Positions 16,468-24,459 of a stretch of DNA of 64,000 nt are shown one piece after another. The notes under the pieces were generated by a model that saw only the letters and a program-made list of their open reading frames with translations, had not been told where the DNA came from and ran no database searches. Within the stretch, counting starts at the first letter, position 1. The number at the start of each line of letters is the position of its first letter. The DNA comes from an uncultured Lachnospiraceae bacterium (GTDB lineage: Bacteria > Bacillota > Clostridia > Lachnospirales > Lachnospiraceae), in contig CAJTWM010000001.1 of NCBI GenBank assembly GCA_910579805.1, positions 310,001 to 374,000 of the forward strand, read 5' to 3'. A program made the position numbers and the translations under genes.

Positions 16468-16496
16468 ATCATACCATGCGGACAGGCATTTGTGAA
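16468..16496 (-). promoter_or_regulatory. Sigma-A promoter of the Spo0A-like gene
   Basis: Minus-strand TTCACA and TATGAT are separated by exactly 17 nt, with TGG directly before the -10. The site is about 75 nt upstream of the start at 16397. Confidence 0.75.
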
Positions 16497-16639
16497 TATC
16501 TAAATCATCGCACGCACAAACTTTTCCGATTACTTCAAGTTTTATGCCGTTTCATGTATACAGATCAAGGATAATGGTACCGTTTTCTTAATAAAACAGT
16601 AAATTTTTTACACTTCCGGATATGCCGGCAGACATCTTT

Positions 16640-17569
16640 CTACAGTTTTTCCTTTACAATATAGATCGGCCTCTCCTTCACTTCCAAGTAAGTTTTTGAC
16701 ACATACTGCCCCACAATGCCCAGACAGAATAACTGTACGCCGCTGATCAGGGAAATAATGCACACCAAAGACGGCCAGCCCGCCACCGGATCACCGAATA
16801 ACGCCGTCCTGATCACAATAACAACTATCAGTAAAAAAGCAAGGATACAGAACAAAACACCCATGACCGCCGCAAAAGTAGCGGGCGCAGTGGAAAAAGA
16901 GACGATCCCCTCCAGCGAATAGAGTAAGAGTTTCCAAAAAGACCACTTTGTCTCTCCTTTTTTCCGCTCTACATTTTCAAATTCCAGCCACTTCGTCTGA
17001 AATCCTACCCAGCCGTAGATCCCTTTCGTAAAACGGTTATATTCTTTCATGGACAAAATAGCGTCCGCTACCTGCCTTGTCATCAGCCGATAGTCTCTGG
17101 CCCCGTCTACGATCTCCGTACTTGAGATCTTCCGCATCAGCCGATAGAACATCCTTGCAAAAAAGGACCTAAGTATGGGTTCGCCCTTTCTGGTGACCCT
17201 TCTTGTAGCCACTGAGTCATAGCCCTCTTCAATATAACGGAACATTTCAGGCAAAAGGGAAGGCGGATCCTGCAGATCCACATCCATAACTACCAAATAG
17301 TCTCCTACCGCGTTCTGCAGCCCCGCATAAATCCCCGCCTCTTTTCCGAAATTTCTGGAAAAGGAAATCAGATGCACCCTTTCGTCCCTCTCACGCAGTT
17401 TTTTTACTTCGCCGGCTGTCCCGTCTTTAGAACCGTCATCAATATAAAGAATCTCGACTTCCAACTCTTTTTCGTCAAAAAAACTTTTATTTTTCATAAG
17501 CTCCGTATAAAAGTCCGCTACGGATTCTTCTTCGTTATAGCAAGGTACGATCACACTTAATAATTTCAT
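16640..17569 (-). CDS. Polyprenyl-phosphate glycosyltransferase (DPM1/GtrB-like GT2)
   Basis: The protein is 309 residues from ATG 17569 (GGAG 9 nt upstream; the ATG at 17584 adds five residues). The GT2 catalytic domain shows MKLLSVIVPCYNEEESV, LYIDDGSKDGT, NFGKEAGIYAGLQNA and MDVDLQDPP (metal site). Two C-terminal membrane helices lie near residues 225-250 and 258-285. This architecture is that of enzymes that load a sugar onto polyprenyl phosphate, such as GtrB, for use by a membrane glycosyltransferase. It is the last gene of the gmd-fcl operon, 34 nt after fcl, and could supply a lipid-linked side-chain sugar. Confidence 0.88.
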   Translation of the reverse strand: MKLLSVIVPCYNEEESVADFYTELMKNKSFFDEKELEVEILYIDDGSKDGTAGEVKKLRERDERVHLISFSRNFGKEAGIYAGLQNAVGDYLVVMDVDLQDPPSLLPEMFRYIEEGYDSVATRRVTRKGEPILRSFFARMFYRLMRKISSTEIVDGARDYRLMTRQVADAILSMKEYNRFTKGIYGWVGFQTKWLEFENVERKKGETKWSFWKLLLYSLEGIVSFSTAPATFAAVMGVLFCILAFLLIVVIVIRTALFGDPVAGWPSLVCIISLISGVQLFCLGIVGQYVSKTYLEVKERPIYIVKEKL

Positions 17570-17617
17570 AAAGCCAGTCTCCATTTTCCCCGTCTTGTCC
17601 GGCCTTAGCAGAAGCCC

Positions 17618-18559
17618 CTACATTCTTGCATTCTCCACATTTTCGCAGAACCACTCGTAAGCAAGGCGTACGCCCTCTTCTAATTCTACTTTATGTTTCC
17701 AACCAAGTCCGTGCAGCTTGGATACGTCCGTCAATTTTCTGGGCGTACCGTCCGGCATATCAGTATTCCAAACGATCTCTCCCATATAGCCTACCACATT
17801 CCGTACGGTTTCTGCAAGCTCTTTAATCGTCACTTCTTTCCCCGTTCCGATGTTCACATGCTGTTCTCCGCTGTAATTCTCCAGCAGATATACGCAGGCA
17901 TCCGCCATATCGTCCACATACAAAAACTCACGCAGCGGCGTTCCCGTCCCCCAAAGCTCTACGCTCTTTGCCTGATTCACCTTCGCCTCATGAAATTTAC
18001 GTATCATCGCCGGCATAACATGAGAACCCGACAGATCGTAATTATCATGCGGGCCGTAAAGGTTCGTAGGCATACAACTTATAAAATCATCCCCGTACTG
18101 GCGTTTGTAAAATTTACACATCTCCAACCCTGCGATCTTAGCAATGGCGTACGCCTCGTTCGTTTCTTCCAACGGCCCTGTAAGAAGCGCGTTTTCCGGA
18201 ATCGGCTGGGGCGCCATCTTTGGATAAATACAGGTGCTGCCGAGGAATAATAATTTTTTCACCTTATATTCATGACAGCACTGGATCACATTACACTGGA
18301 TCTGCAAATTCTCATAAGCAAATTCCGCCGGAGCCGTATTGTTCGCATTGATACCGCCAACCTTGGCCGCTGCCAGTACCACTGCGTCCGGTTTCTCGGT
18401 TTCAAAGAATTTTCTGACCTCCGCCTGATTTGTCAGATTCAATTCCTTATGCGTCCTTCCAATCACATTCGTATATCCTTTTTCCTGTAAATTTCTTACG
18501 ATCGCGCTGCCCACCAGCCCTCTGTGTCCGGCAACATATATTTTATCTGTTTTATTCAT
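17618..18559 (-). CDS. fcl: GDP-L-fucose synthase
   Basis: This 313-residue short-chain dehydrogenase starts KIYVAGHRGLVGSAI (NADPH-binding GxxGxxG). It carries the YxxxK-type catalytic pair in AYAIAKIAG, the FLGSTCIYPK catalytic serine stretch, and GSHVMPAMIRKF, all as in Fcl/WcaG. It converts GDP-4-keto-6-deoxy-mannose into GDP-L-fucose by epimerisation and reduction. It follows gmd by 53 nt, which completes the two-step pathway. A hairpin plus AGGAG module precedes its start. Confidence 0.95.
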   Translation of the reverse strand: MNKTDKIYVAGHRGLVGSAIVRNLQEKGYTNVIGRTHKELNLTNQAEVRKFFETEKPDAVVLAAAKVGGINANNTAPAEFAYENLQIQCNVIQCCHEYKVKKLLFLGSTCIYPKMAPQPIPENALLTGPLEETNEAYAIAKIAGLEMCKFYKRQYGDDFISCMPTNLYGPHDNYDLSGSHVMPAMIRKFHEAKVNQAKSVELWGTGTPLREFLYVDDMADACVYLLENYSGEQHVNIGTGKEVTIKELAETVRNVVGYMGEIVWNTDMPDGTPRKLTDVSKLHGLGWKHKVELEEGVRLAYEWFCENVENARM

Positions 18560-18564
18560 ATTAA

Positions 18565-18590
18565 CTCCTATCTGCCCGCTTCAGCGGGCA
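18565..18590 (-). promoter_or_regulatory. Hairpin plus ribosome-site module, copy C
   Basis: TGCCCGC TGAA GCGGGCA forms a perfect 7-bp stem on the minus strand, followed by GATAGGAG and exactly 5 nt before ATG 18559. It lies between gmd and fcl within one transcript. Confidence 0.6.
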
Positions 18591-18612
18591 TACCAACTGG
18601 GATCAAAAAATT

Positions 18613-19680
18613 TTATGCATTCTTCTTACGGAATTCTTCGCAGCTTTCTCCGACGATCTCCTTCATATCCGCCTCCATCATCATTGCCACTAATTCCTTA
18701 AATCCGTTCTCCCGTTTCCAGCCCAATTCTCTTTCTGCCTTTTCGCAGTTTCCCCACAAAAATTCCACTTCTGCCGGACGGTAAAACTCTGGATTTACAT
18801 CCACAAGGAGCTTACCGGTCTTGGCGTCATATCCTTTTTCGTTCACGCCTTCCCCTTCCCAGCGGATGCCGATGCCGATCTCCTGAAACGCCGCTTCTAC
18901 AAATTCACGGACAGTATGCGTTTCATTGGTAGCAAGCACATAATCATCCGGCTTTTCCTGCTGGAGCATCAGCCACATACCCTTTACATAGTCGCCTGCA
19001 AAGCCCCAGTCTCTTTTGGCGTTCATATTACCAAGGGAAAGTTTTTCCTGCTTTCCCGCCATAATATTTGCAATAGCAAGTGTTATTTTTCTAGTTACAA
19101 AGTTTTCTCCTCTTCTGGGAGATTCATGGTTAAATAAAATACCGTTACATGCGTACATATTATAGGACTCTCTATAATTTACCGTGATCCAGTAAGAATA
19201 CAGCTTGGCCACGCCGTAAGGACTCTTCGGATAAAAAGGCGTCTTTTCGCTTTGGGGCGCCGTTTCCTCCAATCCTCCGAACAGCTCGGAAGTGGACGCC
19301 TGATAAAAGCGGCACGGACCGCCGTTTACACGGATTGCCTCCAACAATTTCAAAGTACTGATCCCCGTCGCTTCCGCCGTATATTCCGGTACGTCAAAAG
19401 AAATGCCGACATGGGACTGTGCCGCAAGATTATAGACCTCCGTAGGTTTTATTTCCGCGATCAGTCTCATAAGGTTGCTGGAATCCGTCGTATCTGCATA
19501 ATGCATAAAAAATTTCACATTATTATAGGAAGAACGGATAATATGATCGATGCGGGCCGTAATGGATACACTATGACGTCTTACCAGACCATGCACCTCA
19601 TATCCCTTGTCCAATAAAAATTCCGCAAGATAAGAACCATCCTGTCCTGTTATCCCTGTGATCAACGCTACTTTTTTCAT
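18613..19680 (-). CDS. gmd: GDP-mannose 4,6-dehydratase
   Basis: The enzyme is 355 residues from ATG 19680 (AAGGGAG upstream, 5 nt spacing); the frame extends ten codons further upstream without a better start. It starts KVALITGITGQDGSYLAEFL, the NADP-binding GxxGxDG typical of GMD. It contains the Thr-Glu-Tyr-Lys catalytic set in YQASTSELFG and SPYGVAKLYSYWI, and the GDP-mannose-binding NHESPRRGENFVTRKI. It makes GDP-4-keto-6-deoxymannose for the downstream fcl product. Divergent from the AraC regulator gene. Confidence 0.96.
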   Translation of the reverse strand: MKKVALITGITGQDGSYLAEFLLDKGYEVHGLVRRHSVSITARIDHIIRSSYNNVKFFMHYADTTDSSNLMRLIAEIKPTEVYNLAAQSHVGISFDVPEYTAEATGISTLKLLEAIRVNGGPCRFYQASTSELFGGLEETAPQSEKTPFYPKSPYGVAKLYSYWITVNYRESYNMYACNGILFNHESPRRGENFVTRKITLAIANIMAGKQEKLSLGNMNAKRDWGFAGDYVKGMWLMLQQEKPDDYVLATNETHTVREFVEAAFQEIGIGIRWEGEGVNEKGYDAKTGKLLVDVNPEFYRPAEVEFLWGNCEKAERELGWKRENGFKELVAMMMEADMKEIVGESCEEFRKKNA

Positions 19681-19685
19681 TCCTT

Positions 19686-19709
19686 CTCCCTTCTGCCCTT
19701 TTGCAGGCA
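19686..19709 (-). promoter_or_regulatory. Hairpin plus ribosome-site module, copy D
   Basis: Minus-strand TGCCTGCAAAAGGGCA pairs imperfectly (TGCC with GGCA plus a T-G pair), followed by GAAGGGAG and 5 nt before the gmd ATG at 19680. Confidence 0.5.
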
Positions 19710-19785
19710 TTCGAATGTTTCACTATTTTATATTTTTTTGCTATGACAAATGGTAGTATACTATTATATAATATAGGTATCAACC

Positions 19786-19817
19786 TAAAATATTGCCCGT
19801 TTATGGTAAAATATTGC
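19786..19817 (+). promoter_or_regulatory. Putative AraC operator: 11-bp direct repeat, 21-bp period
   Basis: TAAAATATTGC occurs at 19786-19796 and again at 19807-19817, exactly two helical turns apart. The repeats lie between the possible promoter (ATGACA, 18 nt, TATAAT near 19745-19774) and the ribosome site of the AraC gene. AraC-family proteins bind direct repeats with this spacing, so autoregulation or control of the divergent gmd operon is plausible. Confidence 0.5.
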
Positions 19818-19835
19818 TACTATCTTGGAGGTACT

Positions 19836-20678
19836 ATGGGAACGTCAAAATCTTCATCTAACCGAATTCTTGCCACCCCTTCCGCCTATGCGAGAAAAAA
19901 CTATCTTTATGTGCAGGAAGTAGGCACTTTGTTAAGCGTGGAACCGCACATCAGCAAACGTCAGAATTTAAATTCTTTTTTGTTTATGACCGTTATCAGC
20001 GGCAGCGGAACCGTAACTTTCGACGGTACCAGCTTTCCTATCTCCGAAGGCGGCTGCGCGTGGATCGACTGCAGCCGCTCTTATTCCCACGAAAGCAGCG
20101 CCGAAGATCCTTGGACTCTGATGTGGGTCCATTTTTATGGCAATCTGGCTTCTTCGTTTTATGCCGCTTATATAGAACAGGAAAATCCTTTTTTGTTTAC
20201 TCCACCCACTATTGTTCCTTTTACGGACGCTCTTCATACGCTTTATCAGGTACATGAGTCAAAAAACCCGCTGCTGGAAATCATTTCCCATAAATGCCTG
20301 ACCGATATCATCCTGCTCTGTTTTACTTCAAACTGCCACAAAGCCGGTCAGGATGATACGGTTTTGGGAAAAATGCAGCTGGTCCGGAAATATATAGACG
20401 AACACTATATGGAAAAAATCAATCTGGATATCCTTTCCGATACTTTTTATATTAGTAAATATCATCTTTCCCGGGAGTACAAGCGGGTATTTGGCGTCAC
20501 CCTCGGAAACGACCTGACAGCCAAGCGGATCTCCCATGCCAAATCCATGCTGCGCTTCACTTCGGCTTCTATTGAACAGATCGCTATCGGCTGCGGTTTC
20601 CAAAACGCCGGATATTTTATTAAAGTCTTCCGAAAAGCCGAAAACATGACGCCGCTGGAATACAGAAAGAAATGGTAA
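19836..20678 (+). CDS. AraC-family transcriptional regulator
   Basis: The protein is 280 residues from ATG 19836, with GGAGG 4 nt upstream; the open frame before it has no ribosome site. The N-terminal half is a cupin-like AraC ligand-binding domain (SGSGTVTFDGTSFPISEGG and HVFYGN-like strands). The C-terminal 100 residues hold two helix-turn-helix units: INLDILSDTFYISKYHLS and IEQIAIGCGFQNAGYFIK, ending MTPLEYRKKW. It is the only clear plus-strand gene here and is divergent from gmd, so a regulator of carbohydrate or fucose-related genes is likely. Confidence 0.9.
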   Translation: MGTSKSSSNRILATPSAYARKNYLYVQEVGTLLSVEPHISKRQNLNSFLFMTVISGSGTVTFDGTSFPISEGGCAWIDCSRSYSHESSAEDPWTLMWVHFYGNLASSFYAAYIEQENPFLFTPPTIVPFTDALHTLYQVHESKNPLLEIISHKCLTDIILLCFTSNCHKAGQDDTVLGKMQLVRKYIDEHYMEKINLDILSDTFYISKYHLSREYKRVFGVTLGNDLTAKRISHAKSMLRFTSASIEQIAIGCGFQNAGYFIKVFRKAENMTPLEYRKKW

Positions 20679-20720
20679 CCGGCATCACTTCGGAGCATAA
20701 AGGCGACGCGCCTATCATTG

Positions 20721-20777
20721 AAAAAAGCCTTGGAACAGCCGGTAATCATATTTTGATACCGTTGTTCCAAAGCCTTT
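20721..20777. terminator. Bidirectional terminator between convergent araC-type gene and leuA
   Basis: Arms around TTGGAACA...TGTTCCAA with an inner CGGTAATCA/TGATACCG stem form a long hairpin in the 169-bp gap. On the minus strand it is followed by GGCTTTTTT, giving an intrinsic terminator for leuA. On the plus strand the T-run is weaker. Confidence 0.8.
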
Positions 20778-20847
20778 CCCCATACCGGTCAAATTGGCAC
20801 AAGATACCCAGTTCCAACCCCATGCCGGCCCGCCGGACATTTTCTCC

Positions 20848-22521
20848 TTATCCAAGCCCCAAACGGTTGACCGCCGAAAATATAGCGCGCACGGAAGCCC
20901 GGGTAATGTTGGAGCTTACGCCTACTCCATAAGTTACGCTGCCCGTATCCCCGTCTAATAAGTGGATATAAGCCGCCGCCTGAGAGTTGGAACCGCTCTG
21001 CAGCGCATGTTCTTCGTAATCAAGAATCTTAATGTTCACGCCAAGCGACTCCCCGATTCCTCGTTTTACCGCATCGATCGGCCCGTTCCCGACAGCTTCA
21101 AAACTTTTTTCCGTCCCCCTGTCCGTATAAACGACGGTAACCTTCGTATCAAACTCGGATTTCGTTTCCCCGCTGAGATCATCCACTTTCAATCTTCTGA
21201 AATGAATCGGTTCTTTTCTGTTAAGATATTCCTCACGGAAACTTTCCATGATTTGCTCAGGAGACACCTCGCCCTGTTTCTCGGATATTTTTTGGATCAC
21301 GTTCGCAAACTCCTTGTGCATGGCTTTCGGAAGTTTAAACCCAAAATAAGTATCCATCACAAAAGCAACCCCTCCTTTACCCGACTGGGAATTGATTCTT
21401 ACGATTGGTTCATATTCTCTGCCGATATCGGCCGGATCAATAGGAAGATACGGTACTTCCCAAATCTCGCTTTTTCTTTCTTTCATCGCCTTTACACCCT
21501 TATTGATGGCATCCTGATGAGAACCGGAAAATGCGGTGAACACCAGTTTCCCTGCATACGGATGTCTGGGATGGATCGGAATCTTACAGCATCTTTCATA
21601 AATCTCGATGATGTCATTGATGTGTTCGAGATGCAGTTCCGGATCGATTCCCTGTGAAAACATATTATAAGCGATATTCAACGCGTCTACGTTTCCTGTA
21701 CGCTCTCCGTTCCCGAACAAAGTCCCTTCCACTCTTTCGGCGCCCGCAAGAATAGCCAGTTCTGCGCTCGCTACTCCCGTTCCCCTGTCATTATGAGGAT
21801 GAATACTCAGAATAATAGATTCCCTGTTCTTAAAATGCTTGTTCATCCACTCGATCCTGTCAGCGTAAACATTGGGCGTAGTCATTTCCACGGTAGACGG
21901 CAGGTTGATAATGATGGGATCTTCTTTTGTAGCTCCCCACGTTTCCTGTACTGCAGTGCAGATCTCCAAGGCATAGTCCAATTCCGTTCCCGTAAAACTT
22001 TCGGGAGAATATTCCAAAATGATCTTACCCGGGAATTTTGCAGCATATTCTTTTACCATCTTCGTACCGCTTACGGCAATCTCCGTAATATGATCTTTAT
22101 CTTTCCCAAAAACAACATCTCTCTGCAAAGTAGAGGTAGAATTGTAAATATGCACGATCGCCTGCTTACAACCTTCGATTGCCTCAAAGGTACGCTCTAT
22201 CAGTTCTTCCCTGCACTGTGTCAGTACTTGCACTCTTACATCGTCAGGGATCAGTTTCCGATCCACGAGCTGTCTCAGAAAATCAAATTCAATCTGGCTT
22301 GCCGCCGGAAATCCGACTTCTATTTCCTTAAATCCAAGGTCGATCAGGAAACGGAACATTTCAACCTTTTCTTCTACGATCATAGGGTCGATCAACGCCT
22401 GATTTCCGTCCCTTAAATCTACGCTGCACCAAATAGGCGCCCTTTCTATCTGCTTATTGGGCCACTCTCTTTCAGGGTAATCCACTACCGGATTCCGTCT
22501 GTAACGCTTATAATTTAACAT
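20848..22521 (-). CDS. leuA: 2-isopropylmalate synthase (long type)
   Basis: The enzyme is 557 residues; ATG 22521 has GGAGGG 7 nt upstream. The N-terminal HMGL/TIM-barrel domain shows WCSVDLRDGNQALIDPM, the metal- and ketoacid-site string of the roughly 560-residue LeuA class, then SIHPHNDRGTG and GTLFGNGERTGNVD. The C-terminal third is the LeuA dimer regulatory domain (VTVVYTDRGTEKSF and GVSSNITRASVRAIFSAVNRL) that binds leucine for feedback inhibition. It condenses 2-oxoisovalerate and acetyl-CoA, the first step of leucine synthesis, in the cytoplasm. No other leu gene is adjacent. Confidence 0.95.
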   Translation of the reverse strand: MLNYKRYRRNPVVDYPEREWPNKQIERAPIWCSVDLRDGNQALIDPMIVEEKVEMFRFLIDLGFKEIEVGFPAASQIEFDFLRQLVDRKLIPDDVRVQVLTQCREELIERTFEAIEGCKQAIVHIYNSTSTLQRDVVFGKDKDHITEIAVSGTKMVKEYAAKFPGKIILEYSPESFTGTELDYALEICTAVQETWGATKEDPIIINLPSTVEMTTPNVYADRIEWMNKHFKNRESIILSIHPHNDRGTGVASAELAILAGAERVEGTLFGNGERTGNVDALNIAYNMFSQGIDPELHLEHINDIIEIYERCCKIPIHPRHPYAGKLVFTAFSGSHQDAINKGVKAMKERKSEIWEVPYLPIDPADIGREYEPIVRINSQSGKGGVAFVMDTYFGFKLPKAMHKEFANVIQKISEKQGEVSPEQIMESFREEYLNRKEPIHFRRLKVDDLSGETKSEFDTKVTVVYTDRGTEKSFEAVGNGPIDAVKRGIGESLGVNIKILDYEEHALQSGSNSQAAAYIHLLDGDTGSVTYGVGVSSNITRASVRAIFSAVNRLGLG

Positions 22522-22545
22522 CTTCTTTCCCTCCAGCTATCATGA

Positions 22546-22611
22546 TCAATTGCATAGGGGTAATACTTTTCCCCTACTCGCCGCGCCACCCACACGCCGC
22601 TTTAGCTGCAT
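22546..22611 (-). other. Possible leader peptide frame upstream of leuA
   Basis: ATG 22611 follows GGAGG with 4 nt spacing and encodes 21 residues (MQLKRRVGGAASRGKVLPLCN). Three leucines use CTA, TTA and CTA codons, and a GGGG...CCCC hairpin overlaps its end. A leader-peptide attenuator for leuA is possible but the evidence is thin. Confidence 0.25.
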
Positions 22612-22636
22612 ATTTCCTCCGCATGGGTCTGTGCAT

Positions 22637-22664
22637 CAAAAAACCCATGCAATACACATGGGTT
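22637..22664 (-). terminator. Intrinsic terminator after ptsH
   Basis: AACCCATG and CATGGGTT form a perfect 8-bp stem with a 7-nt loop, followed by TTTTTT on the minus strand, 16 nt after the HPr stop. Confidence 0.9.
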
Positions 22665-22679
22665 ATATCCGTGCAAAAT

Positions 22680-22943
22680 CTATTCGCCAAGACCGCTCTC
22701 AATCGCATTGACAAGAGTTTTAAGAGCCAGTTCTTCGTCCTCGCCTTCGCAAACAAATTCGACTTCATCTCCGCATTTTACGCATGCCCCGAGCACGCTT
22801 AGCACGCTCTTGGCATTCGCCGTATTCTCTCTAAACGTAAATGTTATTAACGACTTAAACTGCATTGCCTCCTTACATAGGATTCCCGCCGGTCTTAGAT
22901 GCAGCCCTGTCGGATTTTTGATTACTACCTTCTGACTTACCAT
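22680..22943 (-). CDS. ptsH: HPr phosphocarrier protein
   Basis: The protein is 87 residues, starting MVSQKVVIKNPTGLHLRPAG with the phosphorylated histidine in the TGLHLRPAG motif. The regulatory serine region is NAKSVLSVLG, compatible with Ser46 control by HPr kinase. The length matches HPr. HPr accepts phosphate from enzyme I and passes it to sugar-specific EII proteins, and in Firmicutes also serves CcpA-dependent catabolite repression. It is monocistronic here, with its own promoter and terminator. GGAGG lies 9 nt before ATG 22943. Confidence 0.95.
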   Translation of the reverse strand: MVSQKVVIKNPTGLHLRPAGILCKEAMQFKSLITFTFRENTANAKSVLSVLGACVKCGDEVEFVCEGEDEELALKTLVNAIESGLGE

Positions 22944-23060
22944 AAAACGTTTCCTCCCAATTATTGTAATAATTTATGCCGTGCTATCATTGCCTGAATT
23001 CCCCGGTTTTTATACCACAAGTTTCCATACCACAAACAAAATATACCCTCATATGGTACA

Positions 23061-23089
23061 AGTATACCATTATTTTCATATTTCCACAA
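23061..23089 (-). promoter_or_regulatory. Sigma-A promoter of ptsH
   Basis: Minus-strand TTGTGG and TATACT are separated by exactly 17 nt. Downstream, two copies of a 16-nt repeat containing CTTGTGGTAT lie in the leader before the HPr ribosome site. Confidence 0.7.
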
Positions 23090-23108
23090 GGCATTGCCTA
23101 TATTTATG

Positions 23109-24458
23109 CTATAACATAATGTTCTGTATCAGTTCTGCCAGTTTTTTCGCTTCCCTCTCAATCAGCTCCTGATCTTTTCCCTCAATCATGACGCGTACTA
23201 ACGGCTCCGTTCCCGAAGGTCTGATCAGCACTCTTCCTTCTCCCGCGAACTGCTTCTCCAATTCGGCAATGGCCTCTGCAATCTCAGGATAGTCCATATA
23301 ATTTTCTTTTTTATGGTTAGGTACCTTTGCATTGACAAGAGCCTGAGGCAGTACTTCCATAACCTGTTTTAACTCCGATAACGGTTTTCCTGTATCTGCC
23401 ATGACCTGCAGCAGATGCAATGCGCTGAGAAGCCCGTCGCCGGTAGTATTTTCGTCCAAAAAGATCACATGGCCCGATTGTTCCCCGCCAAGGCTGGCGC
23501 CAATCTCTCTCATCCTTTCCAAAACATAACGGTCGCCGACCTTTGTCTGCTCCATATGAAGCTGATTCTTTTCCCCCATTAAAAAGAATCCCAAATTACT
23601 CATGATCGTCGCAACCACCGTATTCTTTTTCAGTTTTCCCTGCTTTTTCATATGAAGGCCGACGATCGCCATGATCTGATCCCCGTCGACCACTTCGCCG
23701 TTTTCGTCCACAGCAAGAAGTCTGTCGGCATCCCCGTCAAAAGCAAGCCCCACGCCTGCTTTCTCATATACGACCCGCGCCATCAGCTCTTCCATATGGG
23801 TCGAACCGCAGTTTGCATTGATATTCGTTCCGTCCGGATTGTTGTGGATGGCCACTACCTCCGCGCCTAATTCTTTCAGCGCCTCCACGGAAGTATAATA
23901 AGCGGCGCCCTCTGCGCAGTCCACTACGATCTTCATATGGTTCAGATTTACATTGACCGCACGGATAGCATGATTGATATATTCTTCTCTGGCATCCGTC
24001 CGGTATTTGATCTTTCCTACCCGGGAACCTACCGGAAATTTGATCTCTTTCATGCCTGACCGGATCAAAGCTTCGATCTCGTCCTCCAAAGAGTCCGGAA
24101 GTTTATAACCGTTTCCGTCAAAAAACTTAATGCCGTTAAACTCTACCGGATTGTGGGACGCGGAAATAACGACCCCTGCGTCCACCTTGTATTTTTTAGT
24201 CAGATAAGCCACCGCGGGCGTAGGCACCACGCCTACATAAACCACATTCGCTCCTACCGAACATGCGCCTGCCATCAACGCGTTTGCAAGCATATCTCCC
24301 GAGATTCTGGTATCGCATCCTACCATGATCGTCGGCTTATGCTCGTTTTCCTTTGAAAGCACATACGCTCCCGCCTGCCCTAACTGCATTGCCAGCGTCG
24401 GGGTAAGCTCCTCGTTAGCAACCCCTCTTACTCCGTCCGTCCCAAATAATCTAGCCAT
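23109..24458 (-). CDS. glmM: Phosphoglucosamine mutase
   Basis: This 449-residue protein starts MARLFGTDGVRGVAN and has the phosphoserine loop VISASHNPVEFNG, the Mg-binding DGDADRL, the sugar-binding GEQSGH and the phosphate-binding RPSGTEP. It converts glucosamine-6-phosphate to glucosamine-1-phosphate for UDP-GlcNAc and cell wall synthesis. It starts 1 nt after cdaR and closes the conserved cdaA-cdaR-glmM operon. In Firmicutes GlmM also binds and restrains CdaA. Confidence 0.97.
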   Translation of the reverse strand: MARLFGTDGVRGVANEELTPTLAMQLGQAGAYVLSKENEHKPTIMVGCDTRISGDMLANALMAGACSVGANVVYVGVVPTPAVAYLTKKYKVDAGVVISASHNPVEFNGIKFFDGNGYKLPDSLEDEIEALIRSGMKEIKFPVGSRVGKIKYRTDAREEYINHAIRAVNVNLNHMKIVVDCAEGAAYYTSVEALKELGAEVVAIHNNPDGTNINANCGSTHMEELMARVVYEKAGVGLAFDGDADRLLAVDENGEVVDGDQIMAIVGLHMKKQGKLKKNTVVATIMSNLGFFLMGEKNQLHMEQTKVGDRYVLERMREIGASLGGEQSGHVIFLDENTTGDGLLSALHLLQVMADTGKPLSELKQVMEVLPQALVNAKVPNHKKENYMDYPEIAEAIAELEKQFAGEGRVLIRPSGTEPLVRVMIEGKDQELIEREAKKLAELIQNIML

Positions 24459-24459
24459 C

